Positions 9,701-16,805 are shown, numbered from the stretch's first letter. The stretch: DNA of 24,582 nt from Rickettsiales bacterium (GCA_028282625.1 JANQHP010000087.1:1-24582), one strand, 5' to 3'. The notes: generated from the sequence alone by a model not told the origin. Program-made: numbers and translations.

Positions 9701-10023
9701 AGCTCCTTTTCTGCCTCCATTTCCGCTGGCAACCCGTGGCAATCCCACCCGAAGCGACGCGGTACTTTCTTGCCCTTCATCGTCTGGTAACGCGGAAAAA
9801 TATCCTTCACACACGAGGTCAGCAGATGCCCGTAATGCGGCAAGCCGTTGGCAAAAGGCGGCCCGTCAAAAAAGCGGAACACATTGCTCGTGCCGTCCTC
9901 CGCCATCTCCGGATTTCTAGCCACCGAAGCTTCAAACACCTGCTCCCTCTGCCAAAAATCCAGCACCTCCTGCTCCAATGCAGGAAAGTCCGGACTGCTG
10001 TTGGTCTTGGGATAACGCGACAT
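6769..10023 (-). CDS. ileS: Isoleucyl-tRNA synthetase, eukaryote-like (type 2)
   Basis: Class I synthetase that charges tRNA-Ile in the cytoplasm and edits misactivated valine. The product is 1084 residues, longer than the roughly 940 of the usual bacterial type 1. The class I signature is PPFANGLPHYGH (55-66); the KMSKS-type loop is KLSKR at 625-629, followed by LRNYPDP, the wording of the eukaryotic/type 2 enzymes (type 1 has KMSKS-x-GN). The editing-domain region WTTTPWTLPSNLALAV is present, and no C-terminal zinc-finger cysteine cluster is evident. Type 2 enzymes are generally little affected by mupirocin. The ATG lies 11 nt after the guaB stop, so the two are probably cotranscribed. Confidence 0.96.
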   Translation of the reverse strand: MSRYPKTNSSPDFPALEQEVLDFWQREQVFEASVARNPEMAEDGTSNVFRFFDGPPFANGLPHYGHLLTSCVKDIFPRYQTMKGKKVPRRFGWDCHGLPAEMEAEKELGIQGQLAIEAYGIEKFNAQCRTSVMKYTQDWQDYVNRQARWVDWEDEYKTMDTDYMESVIWAFKELHKKGLIYQGHKVVPYSWACETPLSNFETRMDNAYREKKSKAVTVAFRLKEISIDILAWTTTPWTLPSNLALAVGPDVTYVLIAKDCWDEASNKALPSKEYLVSEVFYETHKDSLFEGFEKAEKVFSNQVTLQFPIKGSELVGLSYEPLFPYFAKTPDAFRVLAGDFIEEGSGTGIVHLAPGFGEDDMRVCAAEGIPVVCPVDAGGKFTAEVPDYEGMQVFESNDLIIRRLKEEGKWIKTEQYLHNYPHCWRTDTPLIYKAVPSWYVKVSAIKERMVELNQGISWMPGHVRDGLFGKWLENAHDWAISRNRFWGAPIPVWMSESGKIEVVGSIAELEALSGEKVADLHRPFIDAVTFEKEGELYRRVPEVLDCWFESGAMPFASVHYPFYGKEAFDKNADEHGALSDFIVEYTAQTRGWFYTLMVLSTALFDKAPFAHCICHGVILDENRQKLSKRLRNYPDPLEVYESFGADAMRWSLVSGPVMQGGELQVKKEGEDIRDVVRLVIKPIWNAYHFFMLYANSDGVEARDVLAAGEALPQAEMDRYILGKLQEAVQRIDQMLGRYDLLEACKAVEGFFEVLNNWYIRRSRERFWRAVEEGAKDQDKQDAYHTLYTCLLRMSKAAAPLLPLLMEQIYMGLTQRSFADATAEASVHLQDFPAPGAALQDEVLIQAMDRVREVCNTALALRNKENIRIRQPLATLTLYGKAATRLSPYTAIIADELNVKEVVLKEELGALAEHKVQIHFPVAGKRLGKQMGQVSAAVKKGEWTRGANGQVEAAGVALLGEEYTLCLQACQEALQDGEVAQATQAQDMLLVLDTRITETLKQEGLARDVVRLVQQARKEADLEITERIALFIEATGALREAVAAYAEYIQEQTLTETLSFDSTSTVRYQMEGATEGGPITIAIAA

Positions 10024-10034
10024 AAAAGCCTGGT

Positions 10035-11492
10035 TTATGCCTGATAATTCGGCGCTTCACGCGTAATGGTCACGTCATGCACGTGGCTTTCTTTCAAGCC
10101 CGCGCCCGTAATCCGCGTCCAACCACACCCACCACGCATCGAATCCAGCGTCCCGTGACCGGTATAACCCATCGCAGCGCGGAGGCCTCCCATCAACTGA
10201 TGGGTCACCTGCCCGGCTGGCCCCTTATGCGGCACCCTTCCTTCCACGCCTTCTGGCACCAGCTTGAGCTGATCGCCCACATCCTGCTGGAAGTAACGGT
10301 CCGCCGAACCGCGCGCCATCGCACCAACCGAGCCCATCCCGCGATAACTCTTATACGACCGCCCTTGATACAAAATAATATCGCCCGGGCTTTCATCCGT
10401 ACCCGCAAAAAGCGAGCCAATCATCACCACATCTGCGCCGGCAGCCACCGCCTTCGCCACATCACCGGAATTCTTGATCCCGCCATCGGCAATCAGCTTG
10501 ACCGGCGTACCCTTGCACACCGAAGCCACCTCCACAATCGCGGAAAGCTGCGGCACGCCCACGCCCGCCACCACACGTGTCGTGCAGATCGAACCCGGGC
10601 CAATGCCCACTTTCACCGCGTTCACGCCCGCTTCAATCAGCGCCTTGGCACCCTCGGCCGTCGCCACATTGCCCCCAATAATCTGTGCGTCCGGATGCGC
10701 CTGGCGCAGCGCCTTCACCGTTTCCAGCACCCCCTTAGAATGCCCATGGGCCGTATCCACGATCAGCGCGTCCACTTCCGCCTCCAGCAGCGCTTCCGCG
10801 CGCTCCACACCGCCCTGCCCGGCACCCACCGCCGCCGCCACGCGCAGCCGGCCATGATCGTCCTTCGCCGCATAAGGATAATGCGTGGCCTTCTCCATAT
10901 CCTTCACCGTCACCAGCCCCACACAACGGTAGGCGTCATCCACCACAATCAGCTTCTCAATCCGATGCTGATGCAGCAATTTCCGCGCCTCCTCCGGTGT
11001 CACACCGGTTTGCACCGTTACCAGCCGCTCTTTGGTCATCAGCTCACGCACCGATTGCTCCATCCGGTCAGCAAAACGCACATCGCGGTTGGTAATAATA
11101 CCGATCAGCTTGCCGTCCTTCTCCGTCACCGGAATGCCGGAAATCCGCTTCTCACTCATAATCCGCAGCACATCCGCCAGCGTCGCTTCCGGCCCAATCG
11201 TGATCGGGTCCACCACCATGCCCGATTCGGAGCGCTTGACCTTACGCACCTCATCGGCTTGCGCGTCAATCTCCATATTCTTATGGATGCAGCCCACGCC
11301 GCCCTGCTGCGCCATCGCAATCGCCAGCGCATGCTCGGTCACCGTATCCATCGCCGCAGAAATCACCGGGATGCCAAGGGGCAACGCCTCGGTCAAATGC
11401 GTCCCCAGCACCACCTCGGCCGGCAGCACATTCGAGGCTGCAGGCTTCAGCAGCACATCATCAAAAGTCAGCGATTCTTGAAATTCCGGCAT
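10035..11492 (-). CDS. guaB: IMP dehydrogenase GuaB
   Basis: GuaB oxidises IMP to XMP with NAD+, the committed step of guanine nucleotide synthesis. The 485-residue product begins MPEFQESLTFDDVLLKPA, the standard family N-terminus. A tandem CBS pair is inserted at about residues 95-205. The catalytic loop GIGPGSICTTR places the active-site cysteine at residue 303, and the flap/active-site segment YRGMGSVGAM follows. The start ATG 11490-11492 is preceded by AGAGGAA; an upstream in-frame extension to 11561 would cross the promoter and is rejected. ileS follows after 11 nt. A good promoter lies at 11533-11561. Confidence 0.97.
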   Translation of the reverse strand: MPEFQESLTFDDVLLKPAASNVLPAEVVLGTHLTEALPLGIPVISAAMDTVTEHALAIAMAQQGGVGCIHKNMEIDAQADEVRKVKRSESGMVVDPITIGPEATLADVLRIMSEKRISGIPVTEKDGKLIGIITNRDVRFADRMEQSVRELMTKERLVTVQTGVTPEEARKLLHQHRIEKLIVVDDAYRCVGLVTVKDMEKATHYPYAAKDDHGRLRVAAAVGAGQGGVERAEALLEAEVDALIVDTAHGHSKGVLETVKALRQAHPDAQIIGGNVATAEGAKALIEAGVNAVKVGIGPGSICTTRVVAGVGVPQLSAIVEVASVCKGTPVKLIADGGIKNSGDVAKAVAAGADVVMIGSLFAGTDESPGDIILYQGRSYKSYRGMGSVGAMARGSADRYFQQDVGDQLKLVPEGVEGRVPHKGPAGQVTHQLMGGLRAAMGYTGHGTLDSMRGGCGWTRITGAGLKESHVHDVTITREAPNYQA

Positions 11493-11532
11493 AGGCGCGC
11501 TTCCTCTACAGCATCCATCACTATGCCGGGAC

Positions 11533-11561
11533 GTAATACCCTCTTTTGCCCCAAAAGCCAA
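11533..11561 (-). promoter_or_regulatory. Promoter of guaB with an internal inverted repeat
   Basis: On the minus strand, -35 TTGGCT (11556-11561), a 17-bp spacer and -10 TATTAC (11533-11538). The spacer contains the perfect inverted repeat CTTTTG-CCC-CAAAAG (11543-11557), which also clips the -35 box and could be a repressor site. Confidence 0.6.
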
Positions 11562-11609
11562 GCGCTAAAGTCATATGCACCCATGATTAAAACATTGTTA
11601 AACCTGTGG

Positions 11610-11618
11610 TGCTATACT
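11610..11618 (+). promoter_or_regulatory. Extended -10 promoter of the 11648 gene
   Basis: TGC-TATACT at 11610-11618 is a good extended -10 element; no convincing -35 stands at the right distance. It is divergent from the guaB promoter and is followed by a TAGGAG ribosome site at 11636-11641, six bases before the ATG. Confidence 0.45.
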
Positions 11619-11647
11619 GCAATATCACAAGGAGTTAGGAGCCTGTT

Positions 11648-12790
11648 ATGTCATGGCGTCATATACTCGCTGGATATAGCGAGGAGGAAAAAGCGCTCAT
11701 TGAAAGCCTTTCTGCTCTTCCCTTAGAACAAAAGATTCGTTTAGCCGACCCAGAATATGCTCGTAATATCCCTATCGATAACCCCTGGTTTCATGAAAAT
11801 ATTGCCCGCGAGTTAGAAGTGCCTCTCAATGCCAATCATCCCACCAGCTCTCAAAGCATGGTTGATCTCTATACGCAACTCCACAACAAGATGCAAAATG
11901 GCGTCGAAGCAGCCAAAACACAAGGCAAGACATTCGTCGGATTAATCGGGGAAGATCACTACAACCGCAACAGCCTGGTGATCATCGCCTGCATGCTGGA
12001 TATCGCCGAACGGCTTGGCATTCAAACCTTTATAGATGAGATGGGTGAGGTATTACTGAATGAAGAACAGCCCCTTCTTGGCATGGAAAAGCTGCAGACC
12101 TTTCGCTGGATGGATCGAATCATTGAACAAGACAAAATAGGCGACATACAGCACCCAAGCACATCATGGAAAGACGCACTGCTGGATCAATATCATGCAC
12201 ATATTATAGAAGAAAGTATTACAAACACACACTATTTGCGTGACATACTCCAAGGAAACAATGCAGCCGCCCCTGCATTATTGGGAGACCCTCTTTGGGC
12301 CTTAGCTGAAAAGATAACAACTTGTGAACACACAGAAAACACCCTACGAGAAAGCGGCATGGCCGAAACGAGGGACCACCTCACCCGCATGGGTGGCTGG
12401 GGGAACATGCTCGATATTGGAGGATCATACCATCTACAAGCCCTGATCAAACATTTTGAACAGCCCGAGCAAAAAGAAGCCTACCTTTACCACGCCTTTG
12501 ATATCTCCAATCTGTTGATGGTGTACAATGCAGCAAGCCATCTGAGATCAGAAGAAGATCCCAGCCTGGCAGAAGATATCGCCAGGCAAAAATTTAACTT
12601 CCTTGATGCACCACAAAACGACCAGATGGAAATGATTGTGATGCCCGGAAGAGGCGTGGATTCTCCCGAAGGAGCACTAAACATGGCGCTAAGAGCCAGC
12701 CAAGCTTTTGATCGGCAGCAAGGCATCCACCAACGCGAAAGCGCCTTGGCAAATACCGTGGCGCGCATCGCCCCTACCCTTTCACGCTAA
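11648..12790 (+). CDS. Hypothetical protein with two GxxH motifs (possible TIKI/EreA/ChaN-like fold)
   Basis: A 380-residue soluble protein without signal peptide or membrane helices; I do not recognise a named family. Two motifs stand out: GLIGEDH at residues 98-104, followed by a hydrophobic helix-like stretch and TFIDEMGE, and DIGGSYH at 256-262, followed by LQALIKHF. A GxxH near the N-terminus, a downstream acidic residue, and a second GxxH before a helix is the pattern of the TraB/TIKI and erythromycin-esterase/ChaN-like superfamily, so a metal-dependent hydrolase is possible, but this is inference. The start is well supported by TAGGAG at 6-nt spacing. It is transcribed alone, divergent from guaB, and ends convergent to tRNA-Arg without a visible terminator. 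Confidence 0.75.
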   Translation: MSWRHILAGYSEEEKALIESLSALPLEQKIRLADPEYARNIPIDNPWFHENIARELEVPLNANHPTSSQSMVDLYTQLHNKMQNGVEAAKTQGKTFVGLIGEDHYNRNSLVIIACMLDIAERLGIQTFIDEMGEVLLNEEQPLLGMEKLQTFRWMDRIIEQDKIGDIQHPSTSWKDALLDQYHAHIIEESITNTHYLRDILQGNNAAAPALLGDPLWALAEKITTCEHTENTLRESGMAETRDHLTRMGGWGNMLDIGGSYHLQALIKHFEQPEQKEAYLYHAFDISNLLMVYNAASHLRSEEDPSLAEDIARQKFNFLDAPQNDQMEMIVMPGRGVDSPEGALNMALRASQAFDRQQGIHQRESALANTVARIAPTLSR

Positions 12791-12837
12791 AAATTCACTT
12801 GATTGTGCTATATGTAGGCACCTCTAGGGTCGTAGCA

Positions 12838-12914
12838 TGGCGGTCCCGAGACGATTCGAACGTCCGACCTCTTCCTTCGGAGGGAAGCGCTCTATCCAGC
12901 TGAGCTACGGGACC
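12838..12914 (-). tRNA. tRNA-Arg (anticodon CCG)
   Basis: A complete 77-nt cloverleaf on the minus strand. The acceptor arms are GGTCCCG / CGGGACC, the D arm is GCTC..GAGC, and the anticodon stem CTTCC / GGAAG encloses loop CTCCGAA with anticodon CCG (reads CGG, arginine). The T arm has TTCGAAT, the discriminator is G, and the 3' CCA is encoded. It has its own promoter upstream. No duplicated 3' end was seen nearby that would mark an integration event. Confidence 0.96.
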
Positions 12915-12955
12915 AGATACCATCCTCACGCACGGCAAAAAACCTGCGCCGAGGC

Positions 12956-12983
12956 GTTATACCACATTTGGCTTTCGCTGCAA
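12956..12983 (-). promoter_or_regulatory. Promoter of tRNA-Arg
   Basis: On the minus strand, -35 TTGCAG (12978-12983), a 16-bp spacer and -10 TATAAC (12956-12961), about 42 nt before the mature tRNA 5' end. Confidence 0.6.
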
Positions 12984-13003
12984 GCCATCCTGCCCTTAAA
13001 ACG

Positions 13004-13031
13004 AGAAGGCCGGCCCCAGAAGGGGCCGGCC
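13004..13031 (-). terminator. GC-rich hairpin terminator after the secreted-protein gene
   Basis: Perfect 10-bp stem GGCCGGCCCC / GGGGCCGGCC (13008-13017 and 13022-13031) with a 4-nt AGAA loop, 16 nt after the stop of the gene on the minus strand. The following sequence, TTCTCGTTTT, is an imperfect U-tract. It separates that gene from the tRNA-Arg promoter. Confidence 0.7.
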
Positions 13032-13047
13032 AGTGGCACAATGTGTC

Positions 13048-13632
13048 TTATTGCCGCGTGGGCTGTTCAGGATGGTCCAAGAGGTTGGCGCTGAACTTCA
13101 CCACTTTGGCGTAAGCGATGAAGTTGATCTGCCCCTCCTCAGCCAAGACCGGCACAAACCAACCCCTTTGCAAAGGGAAGTAATACGCGCTCAACTCCGG
13201 TGCCCCCGGTACACCCAGTGTCTCCAGCGTGTCCACGCCAAAGCTTTCCAAGGTGTCCACAAGCATGCCGTTGGTTGCGGCATTGGTGAGGGCCTCATGT
13301 ACCGTTCCGTTTTGCAGCGCGTTCGATACTGCAGAAAACAGGTCAACGACACGTTGGTCTTCACCACGCTTTGCGCCCGCAATGGTGGGATACACCGGCC
13401 GTCCAGCTTGCGGTGCATTGCTCCCACAATCGTAGCACTTGTACGAATGACCTGCAAAATAGGCGCCGGAAATATCATCCGAGCACCATTTTTCTGTCAT
13501 TTTCCCCCATTCATTTTGGTTGCACCATGAAACTTGTCCACAATCGAAGCTCACTGCATCGAAAAGTGAACAACCTGCGCTCAGATTCGGAAAAAAGGCA
13601 AGCCCAAGAAGGGCTGTTGCTAAGATACGCAT
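13048..13632 (-). CDS. Hypothetical secreted six-cysteine protein
   Basis: A 194-residue protein that I cannot assign. It begins MRILATALLGLAFFPNLSA, a good Sec signal peptide with cleavage likely near residue 19 or 20; the SAG-C context is only a weak lipobox. Six cysteines follow at 21, 31, 37, 50, 66 and 69, all in the first half of the mature part, with YKCYDCG as a CxxC pair, suggesting disulfides in the periplasm or outside the cell. The second half has an 8-residue tandem repeat, VDTLESFG-VDTLETLG, then an aromatic segment (AYYFPLQRGWFVPVL). The start ATG 13630-13632 has AAGGAAG at 6 nt; the open frame reaches 13755 but without a ribosome site. A 22-nt perfect palindrome stands just upstream. 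Confidence 0.78.
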   Translation of the reverse strand: MRILATALLGLAFFPNLSAGCSLFDAVSFDCGQVSWCNQNEWGKMTEKWCSDDISGAYFAGHSYKCYDCGSNAPQAGRPVYPTIAGAKRGEDQRVVDLFSAVSNALQNGTVHEALTNAATNGMLVDTLESFGVDTLETLGVPGAPELSAYYFPLQRGWFVPVLAEEGQINFIAYAKVVKFSANLLDHPEQPTRQ

Positions 13633-13993
13633 AAATTCTTCCTTGATGTTCGTGGCAGTTCTGCCACGAAAGATAACAACACAACTCCAGAAGAGCCATG
13701 TTGGTTCATAGTTTTCATGTCTTCCTTGTACCAAAAGGCTCAAGAAAGAAACCAAGACTTAGGCTAAAGAAAACACATACAAGATGATGTTGTTCTTGCC
13801 ATTTACACCATAATGGTAACAAAGAGAGAGAGAGGTTGCAACAAAAATTATCCTAAAGTTAAATATTTTACTGTAATATACTACTTAAGCTTTTACATAA
13901 AGACTTCTATCAAGAAATTTTCTCCATCTAACCGATGACATCGGAACAAAAAACTTTTATCTTGCCCCACTGCACCATTACACCACATCTTCT
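13633..13993. other. Divergent intergenic region between the secreted-protein gene and dxs
   Basis: An AT-rich 361-bp region. It holds the palindrome at 13649-13670, a small perfect palindrome ACCAT-A-ATGGT (13807-13817), an (AG)6 run near 13823-13834 and a TATACT element near 13878-13883 facing dxs. No -35 of good quality is seen for either direction, and no RNA gene is recognised. Confidence 0.5.
13649..13670. promoter_or_regulatory. 22-bp perfect palindrome in the leader of the secreted-protein gene
   Basis: TTCGTGGCAG-TT-CTGCCACGAA, with 10-bp arms, ends 17 nt before the start codon on the minus strand and stops just short of the ribosome site. It could be a protein operator or an mRNA hairpin beside the Shine-Dalgarno sequence; it has no U-tract, so it is not a standard terminator. 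Confidence 0.6.
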
Positions 13994-15916
13994 ATGCCTT
14001 CTAACACCGCCATACTCGACCGCATCCAAACGCCCGAAGATATGCGCGAGCTCTCCATCGAGGAGCTCAAAATCCTGGCGCATGAGCTGCGGCAGGAAAC
14101 CATCACGCAAGTGTCGAAAACCGGTGGTCATTTGGGCGCTGGCCTCGGGGTGATTGAGCTCACCGTCGCGCTGCATCACATCTTTGATACCCCAAAAGAT
14201 AAGCTCATCTGGGATGTAGGTCACCAAAGCTACCCCCATAAAATCCTCACAGGACGCCGCGATGCCATGCCCACCCTCCGCCAGGAAGGGGGGCTTTCCG
14301 GCTTTACCAAGCGCGGCGAGAGCGCCTATGACCCTTTTGGCGCCGGTCACAGCTCCACCTCCATCTCCGCGGCCCTAGGTATGGCCGTTGCCCGCGACCT
14401 CTCCCAACCCAATGAAGCAGAAGAAGGGCATGCACCAAAACCGCACGAAGTCATTGCCGTGATCGGCGATGGCGCCATGAGTGCCGGCATGGCCTATGAA
14501 GCGCTCAACAATGCCGGTGCCATGCGCAACAAGCTGATCGTCATCTTAAACGACAACGAAATGTCGATTGCACCAGCGGTTGGGGCCATGAGCGCCTATC
14601 TCGCGCGGATGATCTCCAGCCAAAGCTATACCAGCTTCCGCAATGTCGCCAAAAAAGCCATTGCCCACCTGCCGCATTATTTTGAGCGCGCGGTCAAAAA
14701 AACCGAGCAATATGCCAAAAGCATTACCACCGCACCCAACACCAACTTTTTTGAAGAGCTTGGCTTCACCTATGTCGGTCCCATTGATGGCCACAATCTG
14801 GACCATCTCCTGCCGATCTTAAAAAACGTCCAAGCAAGCCAAGAGCCCCATCCGTTCCTTATTCATGTAGTCACCGAAAAAGGCCACGGCTTTGACTCAC
14901 CCGATGCCTCAAGCGAAAAATTTCATGCGGTCAAACAGTTTGATCACACCACGCACATACAGGTCAAATCTTCCCCCTCCGCACCCCCTTACCAACGCAT
15001 TTTTGCCGAGCAACTTATCCAAGAAGCCGCAAGCGACGCAAAAATCGTCGGCATCACCGCCGCCATGCCTTCTGGCACCAGCATGGACCTCTTTGGCAAA
15101 GCCTATCCGGACCGTATGTTTGATGTCGGCATTGCCGAGCAACACGCCGTCACCTTTGCCGCGGGGCTTGCCGCCGAAGGCTACAAGCCTTTCTGCGCGA
15201 TTTATTCCACCTTTCTCCAACGTGCCTACGACCAGATCGTGCACGACGTCGCCATCCAGAAACTGCCCGTCCGCTTTGCCATCGACCGCGCAGGCCTGGT
15301 GGGCGCGGATGGCCCCACCCATGCCGGCAGCTTTGATATCACCTACCTTGCCTGTTTGCCCGATATGGTCGTCATGGCCCCAAGCGATGAAGCCGAGCTC
15401 ATCCATATGGTCCACACCGCCGCCCATTATGATGAAGGCCCGTGCACGTTCCGTTATCCACGCGGCGAGGGCACCGGTTGTGACCTGCCCGCAACCGCAG
15501 AGCTTCTGACCATCGGCAAAGGACGCATCCTGCAGGAGGGCGAGCAAATCGCCATCCTGAACTTTGGCACACGGATGGTCGAGGCACAAAAAGCAGCCAG
15601 CATATTGGAGCAGGAGCACCAGCTTCGCATTACCATCGCCGATGCGCGCTTTGCCAAACCGCTGGATCTTGACTTAATCAACACATTGGCGAAGAACCAC
15701 CACACCATCTTCACGCTTGAAGAAGGCAGCATCGGCGGGTTTGGCTCACACGTGCTACATCACGCCGCGCATGACAATATACGTAGCACCTGCCACATTC
15801 TCCCGCTCTGCCTGCCCGACCGCTTCCAGGCGCACGCCGCGCCAAATGCCATGTACACACAAGCCGGGCTGGATGCTGCCGCCATTGTCCAGCACGTCCG
15901 GCAACATCAAAAATAG
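13994..15916 (+). CDS. dxs: 1-deoxy-D-xylulose-5-phosphate synthase
   Basis: Dxs condenses pyruvate and glyceraldehyde 3-phosphate to DXP using thiamine diphosphate, the first step of the MEP isoprenoid pathway. The 640-residue product matches the usual length. Visible features are GGHLGAGLGV with His46, DVGHQSYPHKILTGR, the ThDP/Mg motif GDGAMSAGMAYEALNN beginning at 158, the catalytic glutamate in DVGIAEQHA (E382), and DRAGLVGADGPTHAG in the pyrimidine-binding domain. No Shine-Dalgarno sequence precedes the ATG, but MPSNTAILDRI fits family N-termini. It is convergent with the CoA-transferase gene, leaving 13 nt between stops and no terminator. Presence of dxs means isoprenoids come from the non-mevalonate route. 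Confidence 0.97.
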   Translation: MPSNTAILDRIQTPEDMRELSIEELKILAHELRQETITQVSKTGGHLGAGLGVIELTVALHHIFDTPKDKLIWDVGHQSYPHKILTGRRDAMPTLRQEGGLSGFTKRGESAYDPFGAGHSSTSISAALGMAVARDLSQPNEAEEGHAPKPHEVIAVIGDGAMSAGMAYEALNNAGAMRNKLIVILNDNEMSIAPAVGAMSAYLARMISSQSYTSFRNVAKKAIAHLPHYFERAVKKTEQYAKSITTAPNTNFFEELGFTYVGPIDGHNLDHLLPILKNVQASQEPHPFLIHVVTEKGHGFDSPDASSEKFHAVKQFDHTTHIQVKSSPSAPPYQRIFAEQLIQEAASDAKIVGITAAMPSGTSMDLFGKAYPDRMFDVGIAEQHAVTFAAGLAAEGYKPFCAIYSTFLQRAYDQIVHDVAIQKLPVRFAIDRAGLVGADGPTHAGSFDITYLACLPDMVVMAPSDEAELIHMVHTAAHYDEGPCTFRYPRGEGTGCDLPATAELLTIGKGRILQEGEQIAILNFGTRMVEAQKAASILEQEHQLRITIADARFAKPLDLDLINTLAKNHHTIFTLEEGSIGGFGSHVLHHAAHDNIRSTCHILPLCLPDRFQAHAAPNAMYTQAGLDAAAIVQHVRQHQK

Positions 15917-15929
15917 CTTCTATCTCTTA

Positions 15930-16583
15930 CTAACCTGCTGCGCGTAAACCCTCGGAAACCACAAAATCCGCCTCCGTTTTGGCGGTCAGCTCCTCCAGTG
16001 TCACATCCGGTGCCATCTCTGTAAGCACCACCCCTTCCTCCGTCAGATCAAACACCGCCAGTTCGGTGATCACCCGATCCACCACCTGCGTACCCGTCAA
16101 GGGCAAGCTGCATGTTTTGCGAAATTTCGGCGTGCCGTCCTTGGCCGTATGCGCCATCAGCACCACCACTCGCTTTACGCCGGCTACCAAATCCATCGCG
16201 CCTCCAGGCCCTTTGACCATCTTGCCCGGTACCATCCAGTTGGCCAAATCCCCGTTTTCTGCCACTTCCAGTGCCCCCAAAATCGAGAGATCAATATGCC
16301 CGCCGCGGATCATCCCAAAGCTTGCCGCACTATCAAAATAGCTGCTGCTTGGCAGCTCGGTAATCGTCTGCTTGCCCGCATTGATCAAGTCAGCATCCAC
16401 CTCCTCTTCCGTTGGAAAAGGTCCCATCCCCAGCATGCCGTTCTCGCTTTGCAGCGTCACCTGCACATTTTCAGGAATGTAATTCGCCACCTGGGTGGGC
16501 ATCCCAATCCCCAGATTCACATAGGCACCGTCAAAAAACTCACGCGCCGCAATTTCACACATCGCTTCTTTGGAATAGGCCAT
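15930..16583 (-). CDS. scoB: 3-oxoacid CoA-transferase subunit B (orphan)
   Basis: Beta subunit of a succinyl-CoA:3-ketoacid (acetoacetate) CoA-transferase, which moves CoA between carboxylic acids, for example in ketone body or hydroxybutyrate use. The 217-residue product has NLGIGMPTQV, the catalytic segment QSENGMLGMGP with the thioester-forming glutamate at residue 47, and KGPGGAMDLVAG, all typical of ScoB/AtoA. ATG 16581-16583 is chosen because AAGGAG lies 7 nt upstream; the ATG two codons earlier would leave a 1-nt spacing. The alpha subunit normally encoded directly upstream is absent: the upstream gene is hpf, divergent. The exact substrate cannot be told from sequence, and AtoA is the alternative name. 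Confidence 0.9.
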   Translation of the reverse strand: MAYSKEAMCEIAAREFFDGAYVNLGIGMPTQVANYIPENVQVTLQSENGMLGMGPFPTEEEVDADLINAGKQTITELPSSSYFDSAASFGMIRGGHIDLSILGALEVAENGDLANWMVPGKMVKGPGGAMDLVAGVKRVVVLMAHTAKDGTPKFRKTCSLPLTGTQVVDRVITELAVFDLTEEGVVLTEMAPDVTLEELTAKTEADFVVSEGLRAAG

Positions 16584-16606
16584 CGCCATGCTCCTTATTC
16601 TTCACG

Positions 16607-16623
16607 CTAGATGTAATATCTAG
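16607..16623. promoter_or_regulatory. CTAGAT-N5-ATCTAG palindrome upstream of scoB
   Basis: Perfect 6-bp arms around GTAAT, 24 nt before the scoB start and just ahead of its ribosome site. It overlaps a second small palindrome ATCTAGAT (16618-16625). A candidate operator only; no strong scoB promoter was identified. Confidence 0.4.
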
Positions 16624-16726
16624 ATTCTGAGTACCACTACATCACCTCTACTGCGCATGCAAGTGCGATCCGATCCCCCCTCATGCCCACACCCCATCTT
16701 TTAGAGAACATCCTTACATCCATCGA

Positions 16727-16755
16727 TTGATCCGGGCCTTATTTTGCGTTATACT
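16727..16755 (+). promoter_or_regulatory. Promoter of hpf
   Basis: -35 TTGATC (16727-16732), 17-bp spacer, -10 TATACT (16750-16755), followed by a leader of about 45 nt and AAGGAG before the hpf start. Confidence 0.7.
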
Positions 16756-16805
16756 GAAATTTCGCTTAACTGATGACAATATGACCCAAAAAAGGAGAGA
16801 GCATT

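Noticed and set aside
10077..11726. A 549-codon open frame on the plus strand across guaB
   Set aside because: It is fully antisense to guaB, has no ribosome site, and its translation is His/Arg-rich low-complexity, as expected for a frame opposite a high-GC gene.
12838..12914. tRNA-Arg as an integration site with flanking direct repeats
   Set aside because: No second copy of the tRNA 3' end and no integrase gene was seen in the window.
13823..13834. (AG)6 run upstream of dxs as a possible phase-variable tract
   Set aside because: The dinucleotide run is short, lies outside any coding frame and has no clear promoter placement.
14909..15619. A 236-codon minus-strand frame inside dxs
   Set aside because: Gly-rich antisense shadow of dxs with no independent support.
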